This document shows positions 48,714-60,834 of a DNA stretch of 64,000 nt, piece by piece. A program made the position numbers and the translations under genes. Source of the DNA: Paramecium tetraurelia (taxonomy: Eukaryota; Ciliophora; Oligohymenophorea; Peniculida; Parameciidae); NCBI RefSeq assembly GCF_000165425.1, contig NW_001799222.1:124001-188000 (forward strand), read 5' to 3'. How positions within the stretch are numbered: the first letter of the stretch is position 1; every line of letters begins with the position of its first letter. The notes beneath the pieces were generated by a model, which was not told where the DNA came from, ran no database searches, and saw only the letters and a list, made by a program, of their open reading frames with translations.

Positions 48714-50461
48714 TCAGTCATACTGAAGTCCTCTAATTCTATCCTTCAATTAGGTAATTTGATCAGCCATAATAACAGTAAATTAAGGATCATTGCTACT
48801 TAACTCTTACTCAGGGAAATACAGAGCACTATACTCTTAAATAATCTCAGATAAAGGGAATCTTGCCCTCCTGAATAGTTTTGATTCTGTTTAATTTCTA
48901 GGCACTCTCTCTTTTCTTAGTTATGTTGAATTGACTTGTGATTCTTGATTTCCTTGACATGGCTAAACCTATACTTCTTCATCTATTTTCTTTGCTTATT
49001 TTGGAGTCTGAGTTGAGGTACTCACATAAGTAAAATACTCTGATGTGTCTTCACTCTACACTTTTGTTTTAATTAAATCGCTGGTGTCAACAGAGGATTC
49101 AGTAATAATCAAGTGAGTTGATCCATCATAATATTCATCCTATAAAGTAAGAATTCTAGAATATGGATACAATAATACTTATATTAATTTTCAATATCCT
49201 TTTTATGCACTTCAAATTTCTATTTGAAGAATTCAAACATATCCTTCTATTATAAAACGAGATCCATCTCTTCAGAAGTTTGAGCTTACTTATGAAATTT
49301 TTCTATTCCTTAATATTCAATTAATTGTAAATTCTATTCCCAGAATTCACTCATAATTTCATGCAATTGTTCTTCTCTTCTTTTATCTTTCTTTCTTAAA
49401 TACACATTTTCTTTCTTCATTTTTACAATTGAATTTTAAACTGCCAAAGCCTCTTCTTTCATCATCCTCATTGACTCTGCCTATTTTTCAATTGCTTCTT
49501 GATAATTCTTATGCAATTAATTTATGTCCTCTAAACATTTCTATTCTATTTATTGATTTCTTTGTTGCAATCCCAAAATGATTTTTTAGACTTCTTCTGT
49601 GAAGGCATCCCATAATTTCTTCAAAAATTATCCGAATTCAAATCCCACAATTGATATCTGTCTTTCTAACTCTAATACTGAACCTTGGAAAACTATTTCC
49701 AATTTGTTATAATATTCTTAATAATCTGTTAATTTTTATGAATGCACCTATTCGACCATCATGTCCAACCATTATGCCAATTAAACCATTTCTCTTCTTT
49801 AATTGATATTGTGGAGGTTGACATTTTGAGAATCATGATACAATAGTTTCTTCATTCTTTTAACTCCTCTATTACAACTTTCATCCAACATTGTCAATGG
49901 CTATAATAATCGAGGTTTCAATTTGTCTCTATTTAGAATTAAATATTATCACATCATTACTTGACTATGAGATCCTTAATGTGAATGGAGATGGATTGTT
50001 ACTACTAATTATTTAATTAATCTCGTATGCTTTCCATTCTATTTTATTCCAAATACCTATTATGAATGCTTTAAGTATATGGAAAGATCTTCTTTATATC
50101 TTACTCTGTCAGTAGATGCTAACTCATCGATCTAGAAACATGAGTCTTTTATTAATCCGATTATTTCATTATTTTATGTAATTACTATAATTATTGCATA
50201 ATCAATTCTCCGAACACCCTTGTTTACCTTAAATTGAAAAATTTCTACACTTTCCCCATTAACCCAATTTTAAGCCTCCTATAATTCTGAATTACAAAAA
50301 GGAAAGTAATTTTTCAGCCATTTTTGCAGTCCAAATTCAACTCCTATTTAAAATATATTTTGACGTTTGAATGAGACTTCAGTTCTTATTAATATTTTTG
50401 AAATATACGCAAAATATGTAGGAAATCAATTTCTAAGATCTCTGGAAGGATTTCATCCATG
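48714..50461 (-). CDS. Coiled-coil protein, unknown
   Basis: About 540 residues. I join four exons across introns of 32 nt (50378-50409), 31 nt (about 49921-49951), 32 nt (about 49909 region) and 23 nt (near 49170). The N-terminal 130 residues are globular ('NWVNGESVEIFQFKVNKGVR', 'DYAIIIVITQNNEIIGLI'), then come about 280 residues of coiled coil and a Ser/Thr/Gln-rich tail. No known domain. Because the total is one base off a multiple of three, one further intron or boundary is misplaced. The start ATG (50459-50461) is in a short first exon that lies against, or inside, the start of the plus-strand neighbour. Alternatively the 5' globular part and the coiled coil are two genes. Confidence 0.55.
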
Positions 50462-50464
50462 TAA

Positions 50465-51346
50465 TGGGTGCTGCCACTGACATGTAGGCAGTCTTAGACG
50501 CAGTTGGCAAAGAGCATCCACTTTGGTTATAGTCTAGAAGCAGATTGAGCATTAGACTGAATCGATCAAATAATTTGCACATGTAGAACGAAGATCCATC
50601 TTTAATTCAAGACATCAAATATCGTTATTATGAAGTTGTTACTATGCAACAATTTGGTGAAATTGTCTTGGGATATTTAAAATTCTATGAAAGCAATTTA
50701 TAAAGAATACCTATTAGACTTCCTGAAGGGGATGTAGGGGAATGGTAGGATTTTGATGAAAATGAAGCTGTATATCAGACACAATCCATGATCAAATTGT
50801 TAATGAAGTAGTTTTTTTATTAAGAGATTTTTTTAGAAAACGATATTCTTTCAGAAGATTGTGGATCGAATAATTACAGAAGGGCAGTCCTATTACTACT
50901 ATTTCTACAGATAGGCAATAGGCCCGGTCTGTTCAAAGCATATACATTCCTTTACAGAAACCTGATGGATTATTTGGTTCATTCGATTCTCCATTAGTAT
51001 TAATTAATATAATATATTCGATAAGTCCATGTCCAATCATGTCAACGAAAATTTGATTACTAGCAAAAAAAGTGTGCAAAACTCTATTGGAGATTCAGAG
51101 TAAAACCCAGGAGCAAAACGTCTTTCTTAGAATACTCCAAAAAATAGATTATCCAAATTAAGAAAATAGTCCTTAGATGTTAGTATTGACAGTCTAAGAG
51201 AAAGTCATATTTCCTAATAAAGAAATATGAGCAAAGCCAAATCCAATCTCAAAACTAGATAACATGAATTGAACAAAGAACATATGGAAAAAAGCATGAT
51301 AGAAAAAAATAGAAATTGTTGTGGCACTGGATGTTGTCAATTTTGA
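50465..51346 (+). CDS. Unknown protein with cysteine-rich C-terminus
   Basis: About 270 residues with at least two introns, one of 29-30 nt near 50998-51026. Two in-frame starts are possible: ATG 50465 ('MGAATDMQAVLDAVG') or ATG 50417, 16 codons earlier, which would overlap the minus-strand gene. The N-terminal half is globular ('KYRYYEVVTMQQFGEIVLGY'), the middle is Gln/Ser-rich, and the C-terminus is basic then ends 'RNCCGTGCCQF'. That cluster of four cysteines next to basic residues would suit S-palmitoylation or a metal site. The 50465 start gives Gly-2, a possible myristoylation site. I do not recognise the family. Confidence 0.6.
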
Positions 51347-51361
51347 TTTATTACACATACT

Positions 51362-51389
51362 TTATTTATATATATATATATATATAATT
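51362..51389. repeat. TA dinucleotide microsatellite
   Basis: A run of about ten TA repeats flanked by TTTAT and ATTTAA sits in the 45-bp gap between two plus-strand genes, just before the start at 51392. Confidence 0.85.
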
Positions 51390-51391
51390 TA

Positions 51392-52393
51392 ATGGAAATT
51401 CAATTATTAAAAAGATTGAAGTCTGATATACAATTGCAACTAAAGTGGCTAACTTAAACTAGATTTAATGTAATATAGACATTAACATTTATAAGGCCAT
51501 AATAATTATGAAGTCTTAATGCAAATACTTGTAAGCCAGCGTTCGCGCCCTTGAAATGTTATATTCAAATTCAATATCAACACCTTATTTTTATTAAAAA
51601 TTATAAGAATATGAAACATTAACTTTTAATTTTGAATTTAAAAGAGATAGAATATTGAAAGCTAAATAAGCTTTGCTTGGTGCTATGTTGAAAACAGAAG
51701 AAAAGATAGATGATCCCAAAACAGCGGTGTAATTTATTACTTTAGTTGAAAATTTGGTTGCCTTTGCTGAAACTCATTATATTTCGATAAAAGAGTTTTC
51801 CAGAGTGATGCATTAATAATTAAATGAAAAACTAGAAGTGAAAATAGAGATCAATAAAATAAATGAACATCTAGTGACATTGAATAAACTTTAATTGTAG
51901 AATAGACAAATGCTTCTAAAACTTCCCTTAGATCAGATGAAATAAGAAGAAGAGGATACAAATCATAAAGATGAAGAAGAAGAATCGGAAGAAATATAGG
52001 AATCTACCAATTAATAAGTGGAAGATGTTTAATAAATTGAATAAATAATATAAAATCAAACCCCTCAATAGATTGAAATAGAATAAAAAGATGAAAATAT
52101 AAAGAGCCCTATCAAAATTGAGGATATGTAAGAATCAGAAAATTAGGTTGATGATCAAATTCAGAAGGAGTAACTAATTTAGTAAACTTAAAAAATTAAA
52201 CCTGACATATCGGTAATAAAAGTAACAGAGAAAATGGCAGTAAATTAGTTTTAAATTTAAGAAACTATAAGCAATGGTATATGAGAGCCTGTATGGAAAA
52301 AAATAGATTGAAGAGTAACAGGATGAAAAGCAAATCATAATTTTGGATCGTCCTATAAGAAATGTTCGTCCTGCCACTCGAAAATAGCTATGA
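51392..52393 (+). CDS. Acidic coiled-coil protein, unknown
   Basis: 317 residues after two introns, 26 nt near 51462-51487 and 22 nt near 52231-52252, giving an exact reading frame. Residues 20-170 are helical ('LKAKQALLGAMLKTEEKIDD', 'KLEVKIEINKINEHLVTL'), residues 180-270 are strongly Glu/Gln/Asp-rich, and the last 40 residues are conserved-looking and basic ('IIILDRPIRNVRPATRKQL'). A coiled coil with an acidic linker and a basic end suggests a complex subunit, perhaps ciliary or cytoskeletal, but I find no family signature. Start ATG 51392 follows a TA repeat. Confidence 0.68.
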
Positions 52394-52677
52394 AATATAT
52401 TTATAGTTAGAACTATAAATGTATTAATTGTTTTTTCTTTTTTATATTTCAGTTTGATATATTAATTAATTAACGAAATTAATATCCTAAGAAATGTTAC
52501 ATATAATTGCAAGAATTGATTGTTATAACATATTAATAATTTTTAAGTCCAAAATTGATATGACACATTCAATCTATAAAAGCATATGATATTTTGGATA
52601 ATTAATCAGTTTTCAGATGTATATTTTTTTCATGAGAATAAATATCAATGTGTTTAATAAAAAAATAAAATATATTC
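52394..52677. other. Convergent spacer, no gene seen
   Basis: AT-rich DNA between two convergent stops, with T-rich and A-rich blocks that may serve as 3' untranslated regions. No open frame of note. Confidence 0.45.
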
Positions 52678-55600
52678 TCATATTATTCCAAATTAAGATA
52701 AAAATTAAGGCATATTCTTTTTAAACTATTCTTCGTTCTATTATTTAATTCTAAGTTCCAGGTCCTTTGTTAAAACATTTATCAGTGCCTGACCTAATTA
52801 CTATTCTGATTTAACAAATTATCTACTCAATACATTAACGAAATTTTGATAATATGTACATATGATGGCAAAGAGTTATCTATTGATTTTATTGAATGTT
52901 TATTGAGAACATTTGCCTTAGATTAAACAGACAATTAAATCATTCAAGATACTATCAATGATAGAATCAAGAGGCAAAACAAATGACTGAATCACTCCTA
53001 ATTGGGTTAATTACTGTTCCTCTGAAACAAATTCTAAAGTTGAAATTACAATGTCTGTAGTTTGATCTAATGAAATTTTGTCTGTTGGTTATAGGTATGA
53101 GGAAGTGGTTTAAGTCTTGTATTCTTAAGACAATTGCTGCAATAGATGCTTCTATAGATTTTCGACTATGCTCAGCAATGTCGACAAAGATTGAGGGTTT
53201 AATTCAAACAATTACAATTATTGCGAACTGATAACTTGGAGAACTTGAATCATTTGCACACAGGATTTGTTGTACAGCTAAAAATAGTAAATAATCAATT
53301 ACGATTATGTAATTTGATATCTTATGAGTGATATCTAAAATAGCTATGAGTAGGTCTAAGTATTTACGATCTGCAAATAGCAATTAACAAGCTTGAGATA
53401 TATATTTGCCTTTAAGAATGTTATTCATAATTTTGTACACAAGACCAACCAATCTACAGATCTAAGCTGAGAATTCTTATTTGACTTTTTCATCCTGAAT
53501 AGCAACTATCAAATGTTGAACATAACTAGTCAGGATTCCTTAAAAGGTTCTGACCAATTCTATTTAGACTATTGATGAACTATGGTATTGAAATCTGAGA
53601 CTCTTATTTTCAGTTATGGCAACCATCAATTTCAAACATAATTTACAAAGTTGAAATTGCTGGGGATTATCAATCAAAATAAACCTAGTCAAATCAGCAA
53701 TCTTCATTAAATGTTATTTAATCAACAATCTGAAAATCTTGCTGACATCAACATGTTTGAAATACCCTAACATTTCGTATAAGTAGATTTAAATTGATTG
53801 AGATGTTGGTTGTATTGTTAAGAGTTAGTTCAATTATACGATTGACTCTATATAATTCTCATAGGCTGAATCAAACAGGAGTATGGAAATGATTTCTGCA
53901 GCCAATGTACGACAACTAAAAAACTACTCCTATTGCAAGGCTGAATTCTTGAGATTGAGCAATACGACCTTTATTTAAGTGACGACGCTTGAGGACTAGA
54001 ATGAATCATTATACAGATGGTGTTTCAATCTTACTATAGTCTCCTTCATTATGATCAAAGCATATTCAATTATTTCTTTATTTTGAATCTACAGTTGCAT
54101 AACAATGTATTATAGTAACTGATTAGTAGCCTATTGTGGTTGTGTTTAAATTGGTTTGATGCAAGTATCAAAGAAGATTTTGTTGGATCTCTGTCTTCCT
54201 ATTGATTCATCAGACTCACTCAATGCAAATTAAAACAGATTATCAGCCAAAGACATTGCTGACATAATCACCAAAGGAGGTAGATTGCTTTGAGGGATTG
54301 ATAAGAATTGCAAAGATTCCTTTATGACAGTCTGAACCACTTAAATGATGTCTTCATTGGATCTATCTAAGATCAATGGATTTATCACTATATAATTGAT
54401 TAAACTCAATTCGATTATGAATTTCTCCTAATCCTAAGCAGCATTTTTGAATGAATGATATATCATTTTTAAATGATTGCTCAAATCGATGGATAAAATT
54501 GGAAATAGATTTTCAAAGAATTCCTTGAGTGTATTTTTCAATTTCTTGTGGTTTTGAGGAGTGTAACCTTGAAAGAAGGAATTCTAGGAGTTTAACAATA
54601 GATGAATAATTGATTTTCCTATTTCAGTGATTGTTGAAGATATGGAAGTTTTAAATGTTGTGTCCAATTCAAAATCGGAAATGAATTTAAGTAACCTTTT
54701 CATCAATTCTATCATCTAATACATATGAGGATCTTTAATTTTCATTTATCTCTACAGAATCTGAATGCAAAATGTTTATAAACAATAGAGCCATTTTTAA
54801 CTGAATGCAAAATCAAAGCGAATTTGTTTGAGACCATAACAATTATTTAATTTAGTATTTAACTCCAATATATCACTTATAATCTCTTCATTTGTTGATT
54901 ACACAGTCTAAAATAAAAATGTGCAACCTGCATACATCTCTTTTGCAAATAATCTCTTCTTGTCTTTGTTTAAAAATATCCTTTTTTTAGATGATGCCAT
55001 TCTTTTTAATGATTTCAAAGCTAATAAGGCCAAAGAACTATTACTCTGACTGAAGACCTGTACAATATTGAATAATAGCTCTATTAATTGCTAATCTGTA
55101 AAATAATCAGCGAATTTATCTGGAAACTAAAAGTCATACATGTATTCTTACGCTAACATTATTTTAGTCATTTGGATCAAAATCAGATTCCAATTCAAAA
55201 TAACTCACATTAAAATTAAACATCAATATATCCTTTAATGTGCTCAGAGATTATTTATATAATTCAGGAGGACTGGTTTTCACTATTCTACAGACTATCT
55301 CAAAACAACTAAAGATCTCCTAATTCTAGAATCCAAACATTATCCTTCTATAAGAGACATAAGAATCATATGATGAATATTGTTGGATATTCTGAATCAC
55401 ATTTTATATCAATTTCAAACCAATAGTAAGAGTCTCAATATTATTTCCCTCAAAAAATACATTTAGCCGGTCTTAGAATTTCATAAATTGAGTTCCATTC
55501 AACATCATTATTTATTAAATTAGCAATCCCACAAGATTGCAAATTGAATTTTGCTAATGCATTGCCAATTCTTTCTACAAAGTCTAGCAGAATAATGTAA

Positions 55601-55959
55601 CCAAATTTTCATATATTCTACATTTTTGATACAAAATTTCCACTTCCTCACCTGTATAGCATTGACCCACAATAACTTGAACTTCTTTTGAGGAACGCTC
55701 AGCAACCTAAAATCCTTTGAATTATCTTTCCGATACTATAATTTTGGCAATGAACTCGGAAATGACAAATAATGTAGAGCCTGACTAAGTTTGGCTTATA
55801 ATTTAATACAATCCATCGATATTTCTGATATCCTCTATGAATTGATAAATGGTTTAATCTGCTAATTATTTTCTCTAAAGCAATAATAATGAACAGTACC
55901 TCAAAAGATTAAGAAAAGCAACAATCATGGCACAGAGCATCAAATTGCTATTAATTCAT
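52678..55959 (-). CDS. Exportin-7-like karyopherin (importin-beta family)
   Basis: Roughly 1,070 residues, close to the about 1,087 of exportin-7. The first intron (25 nt, near 55886-55910) joins 'MNQQQFDALCHDCCFSQSFE' to 'RKQLADQTIYQFIEDI', an N-terminal HEAT helix pair as in importin-beta proteins. The rest is HEAT-like helices: 'STLFVISEFIAKIIVSE', 'LTIGLKLIQNVIQNI', 'SLSTLKDILMFNFNVSYFE' followed by an acidic 'ESDFDPNDQ', and 'ALINVLTKDLELRI' with 'EQFKKNMPQF' at the end, which recall the F-D-F-x-G-x-x-x-D-E and C-terminal elements of exportin-7/RanBP16. These proteins carry cargo through nuclear pores with Ran-GTP. Subfamily is by eye; other large exportins remain possible. Intron chain not fully mapped. 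Confidence 0.6.
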
Positions 55960-56114
55960 TTCTCTCACTTTAAAATATTTAATTAATTTAATTATTTTAT
56001 TACTAATCTATTAGATGTAAAAAGTTAATAAAAATAAGAGTCTTTTTTTTAATAACTGTTAAGATTGATATTCATAATGTGTCCAAGAATTATGAATTAT
56101 AAATCTACACTACT
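55960..56114. promoter_or_regulatory. Divergent upstream region
   Basis: About 155 bp of AT-rich DNA between the exportin start and the provisional start of the cyclic-nucleotide-binding gene. It should contain both promoters; no motif stands out. Confidence 0.3.
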
Positions 56115-59100
56115 ATGTTCAATTTCACTATTCGTAAAATTATAATATAAATATTCAAATTTCCTCATTTTATAGCTGAAAATCCTTCTGAAGGTTAAAA
56201 AGAATTACTTCAAAATAAAATTGAAATTAGATAGGAATAATCACAGTACTATAATGATAATATAGATAGTCCATTTTTAGATGAGGATTCTTATATTTCT
56301 CGAATTTAATGTGTTCTCTGAGAAGTCTTAGATGATCAAAATGTCTGAATCTGTAAGTATATTAAGTTGTGAAATATTATGTACATTATGAATATTTGAA
56401 TAGAGACACTTATATTAAAATAGTCAGTAATTATTATATAGAAATTTAATGAACTTTATTCATAAAGCAACTTTGGTTGAAATTACAATAATTGATAACC
56501 CTTAGAAAAGGAATAGTTTTCGAAATCCTTAATAATAGTAATAATCAGTTCTCCCACTTAATTTAATCTAAAAACAAAATAGATATAAGATTTTCTCTTT
56601 AGAAACTGTTTTATAAATTTATATTTTTATATTTAATTAACAGTGTACAAGAGAAATGGACAGATCAACAGCAAATGTACGATCATCAATCAATTTTTTA
56701 TCAAATAATGATTTTGAATAGAGGGAGAAGATAGAAATTCAACTGATACCAGCATTATAGAGTTTTTAAACTTTTATAAAGATGAGCAATGAGTCTCAGA
56801 TGGCATAGATTTCTGATTCTTTGATGGCTATTGATTTCTTTAAAAAGAATTGTCCTGAAGGTTCGAGTTTAAGAGATTTTATTATGTATGCTGGAAAAGC
56901 CTTGACATATGAATATTACAAAAAGGGTTCAATTATATTCCATTATGGTGATTACGGAGATAAGTTTTTTATGGTCCTAAAAGGTAATGTTGGAGTATTG
57001 GTACCTAAAGGGAACCATGATATTGAAATGGATAGAGATTTCCTTGTAGAGACCAATAGGAATGAACTATGGAGTAATGTTTGGAAAGGTAGGAAATTAC
57101 AGAGTACAATTGATATGGAAGTGCTATTAGCCTAAGGAGAAGATCCTTGGGTAATCTCAAATAGATATTTTGAGGGAGGAGTGTGTTTATATTAAAAGGT
57201 ATTTTAGATATTAGAATATTTAGATTTATGCATATTATAGTGGATAGACATTTGGAGATGTATCATTATATACAGATAAACCAAGAACTGCAAGCATATT
57301 AGTGTTGTCTGATGATGTTCATCTGATTACAATGAATAAGAATGAGTACAAATAGATTTGTGAGAAGTCTCTTTAGGATATGAATAGCAATGTTGACTAT
57401 TTTATGAGGATGTTGCCAAATAATAGCAAGTTCGTAATAACTAAATTTATGTAATACATGCATAAGATTGAATTTGCTCCTTAAAGTATATTATGGAAAG
57501 AAGGAGAGGAATCTAAATTTTTTATGTTGATATTCAAAGGGAGAGTGGAATTGGTAAAGAAGATTGGGAGAGTGAGGATTACATTATGTTAATTAAGTGA
57601 CAATAGTTGGGTTGGACAAGAAGAAATACGTAAAATAAGAATTAAGCTCTTTTAGTTGATTAATCCAATAGATTATCTACTTGTCAATGTGCTGACAATA
57701 CAGTTGCCTATTATATTCATCTTGAAGAATTCAATTAGATCAGAAGAAACTTTCCAGAAATTTGCAAGATTTTGAAAGAGAAATCTCAATTACTTAAGGA
57801 GTACATGAAAACAAGATATGAGATGATTATGAATAATTTTATTAACAAGCCAGAAACTATTCAGAAGTAGCAACAGAAGGTGGAGAGAAAGACTATTTCT
57901 GAAATCTTCCATACTTCCATAAAGACCAAAACCCAGGATATCAGATCGCATTCTCCTAAGGCATTAAGCATAATTGAAATCACTGAATACAATAACAAAA
58001 TAAATTAATCGAGAGTAGGTTTTTTATTTCCAATTTAGGGTGGTTTCAGAAATCTGAATATCTTTCCTTTGGACAAGGATTCAGTTCTATCGATAAGGGA
58101 TAGAGTTTGCAGATAATTAACCAAATAAAACAAAAAGAAGGAGAGGGTTCAACCTTAAACAATGAGAGAAGGAACTCTCTTATCATCGACTATTTCAGAT
58201 CTATTCAAATAAAATGAGTAGGTTCAACCATATTCAGGTTTCAAATAGAATGATCTAAAGAAAAGTTCCTTCTCCTTTGTTAACTTATTTGGTTAAGGAT
58301 CTACGAATAATCCCACAAATTCTAGTGATCATTTTACTTCAAGACTAACAACCCAATAATCTTATTTCAGGATGAAAACAGAACAGGGGAGATCCTAAAT
58401 CTAAACCTAAACTAGCTTTGATCAAAAGTATCTCATGTTCAGTAAAATTTAGGAATAACAGTGTAGAACTAAATAAGTTACGTTCCAATAGTCCTCTCAC
58501 TTCCATTCAATTCTCAAATAGAAGTCAAAATAAAAGAATACATAGCTGTAAGATGATAGCAAGACCAAAAAAGTACCCTTAATTATTGAAATATAAATTA
58601 TTATGAATTTTGTAGAAAGAAGAAATAAAACTAATCCTGATTAGCATTAATTATTAAGCATGAGCAATCAAAGTTCTTCAAGAAATTCTGCAGTCAAAGC
58701 AACATTGAAGGTGTATTCTGAAATGAGAGAAGATGGAAGCTGCAAATTAGCAATGAGATTTACACAATTAAAAATAGTTCTAGCCACCCATAAATTGGTT
58801 GGATTCTGTTATAAACTTAAATCTGTCAGATTACAGCACTATTTTGATGTTTTGATATTAACGAAGACATCAAATATTCATTCTGTATCAATTTTAAATA
58901 AGCCTTAATAAGGGTAAAACTATTATTTGACACCACCTACGAAAAAGAAAAGTGTAAAGTTTTAGCCAAAATACTCCATTGCACCCTTCTTGTTATTAAA
59001 TTCTATAATTTAATAGCATCTTCACAGAAATTTCAACATATTACAATATAATCAAAACAGAAAAAGGAGACACAGCTCTTTTAATAACGTATTAGAACAG

Positions 59101-60238
59101 TTGTATAGAAGGAAATAAACTTAGAATTTCAGAATTCTGAAATCTAGACTATTATTATCAAAGACGTTTAGACGAATTAGTTTTATGATTAATCAAAAAA
59201 TAAAATCAATACAATTAGAAGTTTTACTAACAACTTCTTAATATATTCAAAATAATAATCCTAATTCTCATCAAGAAAGTTTATTGGATTCTGAATTCTC
59301 ATAGTAACAGTAGACCCTATAAGAAAGCAATAATGATATTCAGGATTATGAAATAAATAATTAGATGATGAGTGCCAAAGAATAATTGGCCATGAAATTT
59401 GCAAGTACCTCATTATTGATAGGAATTTTGAGTTAAATAATGATAAAAGCATAATTTGCATTTTTGTTGCATCTAAGAATTGGAAACAATCAAAAATTAG
59501 ACATCAGAGAAATAAAATCCATAGATATCAGTGAAAATCTAGATTAATCTTTAATTGAAGAAGAAAAAATAAAACCAAAAATAATTGCAGCTAATCAAAT
59601 AAATCATTTCTTAATTCAAAAGCTCAGAAGTTATTTTGAATAGATTAATGAGGGTCCTTCCAGAGTTTCTAGACCTTCAATTAAACTCTTTAGAGGAGGA
59701 GACAAGAAATCAAAATCTGAGAATTCTAATCTAAAATTGTTATTAACTGGTTAGAAGCTATTTAAGGAGGATGATCCTCAATAAAAGAGTACAGATATCA
59801 CTGCCAATGAAAAAAAGTGTTCATTTAAAGCACTGCCTGGAGTTCGATATGTCACATAGTATTCAGATATTTCAAAGAATGCTATTTCTGATGTAAAATT
59901 ATAAACATCATTTTAGAGTGAAGTAAGTGAACAATCCATCATTACAGATTATGCTAACACTCTACAAAGCATTCAGACTTCAATCCTAATCAAAAATTAA
60001 ACCAATTAATAATACAAATAGAATTAAAGAAAAGAATCACTTAATTCTGCAATTCAATAATATTGTATATTTCTATGTTAATCATTTAGTGAGTCCTATT
60101 AAAAGTTAAAAAAACTCCCCTGATAAAGAGTCTAAGAAAACAATTGAAAATAAAAAGGAGAGTAAATACTCTAAATTAACACTTTTGTACTGTTTCCCTA
60201 TCATAATTATCCTCTTTATTGTAATTTTAATGAAATGA
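56115..60238 (+). CDS. Cyclic-nucleotide-binding-domain protein with C-terminal membrane anchor
   Basis: A protein of roughly 1,300 residues. The 5' end (to 56640) is provisional, with one intron of about 42 nt. From 56656 the frame is firm. Two cyclic-nucleotide-binding folds follow: 'KKGSIIFHYGDYGDKFFMVL' opens the first, whose phosphate cassette reads 'TFGDVSLYTDKPRTASI' (57240-57290) with the conserved arginine but Asp in place of the usual Glu; 'LWKEGEESKFFMLIFKGRVEL' opens the second. Between them a charged insert of about 60 residues breaks the first fold. The remaining 800 residues are basic, Gln/Ser/Asn-rich and disordered-looking. A last intron (60066-60090) leads to 'LTLLYCFPIIIILFIVILMK', a tail-anchor helix. 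No kinase or channel domain is present. There is no TGA near 58600, so I treat it as one gene. Confidence 0.68.
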
Positions 60239-60260
60239 AATATTTTTATATTAAATAATT

Positions 60261-60813
60261 ATGTAAGCTCAACCAACATAGCCATCTATTACTACCAGTG
60301 CAGGACCCAGAGATCCATAGTGGGTAGATAGACTCAAAGAGGAATATACAGCCTTGATCAATTACATAAAAAACAATAAAAGCGAAGATAATGATTGGGT
60401 TAAATTGGAACCAGCAAATAAAGAATGCACCAAGTAATCAACAATAAAGATCATTAAATAGTTGGAAAGGGAAATGTTGGGTTGTCCACAATTTGATTCG
60501 TTATGAATTTGATTTTTAATTTGAAGTTAACTAGACTCTATTATTTAGATTCCTCCCACATACCCATTAGCACCAATTGAAATTGAAATCCCATCATTAG
60601 ATGGTTTGACACCCAAAATGTACAGAGGTGGCAAGATCTGCATTGATATTCACTTTGCTCCTCTATGGCAAAAAAACGCACCCAAATTTGGAATAGTCCA
60701 CGCTTTACAATTAGCTGTATATATATATGAAGTTGATTATTTAATAGTTGGCACCTTGGCTGGCAGCTGAAATTCCAGTGTTGATTGAGGAAGGCAAGAT
60801 TAAAAAGGATTGA
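60261..60813 (+). CDS. UFC1: UFM1-conjugating enzyme (E2) UFC1
   Basis: 156 residues after three introns: 28 nt near 60432-60459, 23 nt near 60533-60555 and 31 nt near 60717-60747. Spliced, the protein matches UFC1, about 167 residues, along most of its length: '[13 protein letters not shown]', '[19 protein letters not shown]', '[19 protein letters not shown]', '[17 protein letters not shown]' and '[19 protein letters not shown]'. The catalytic cysteine is the one in G-G-K-I-C. UFC1 takes UFM1 from UBA5 and passes it with UFL1 to targets such as ribosomal protein uL24 at the ER. The E1, UFM1 and ligase genes are not in the window. The gene starts 22 bp after the preceding stop. Confidence 0.94.
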
Positions 60814-60834
60814 TAATGTATAATAAAATTAATA

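Noticed and set aside
58600-58700. A gene boundary at ATG 58602 splitting the cNMP-binding gene
   Set aside because: No TGA occurs in the upstream frame before that ATG, so the upstream gene has no stop there; kept as one gene.
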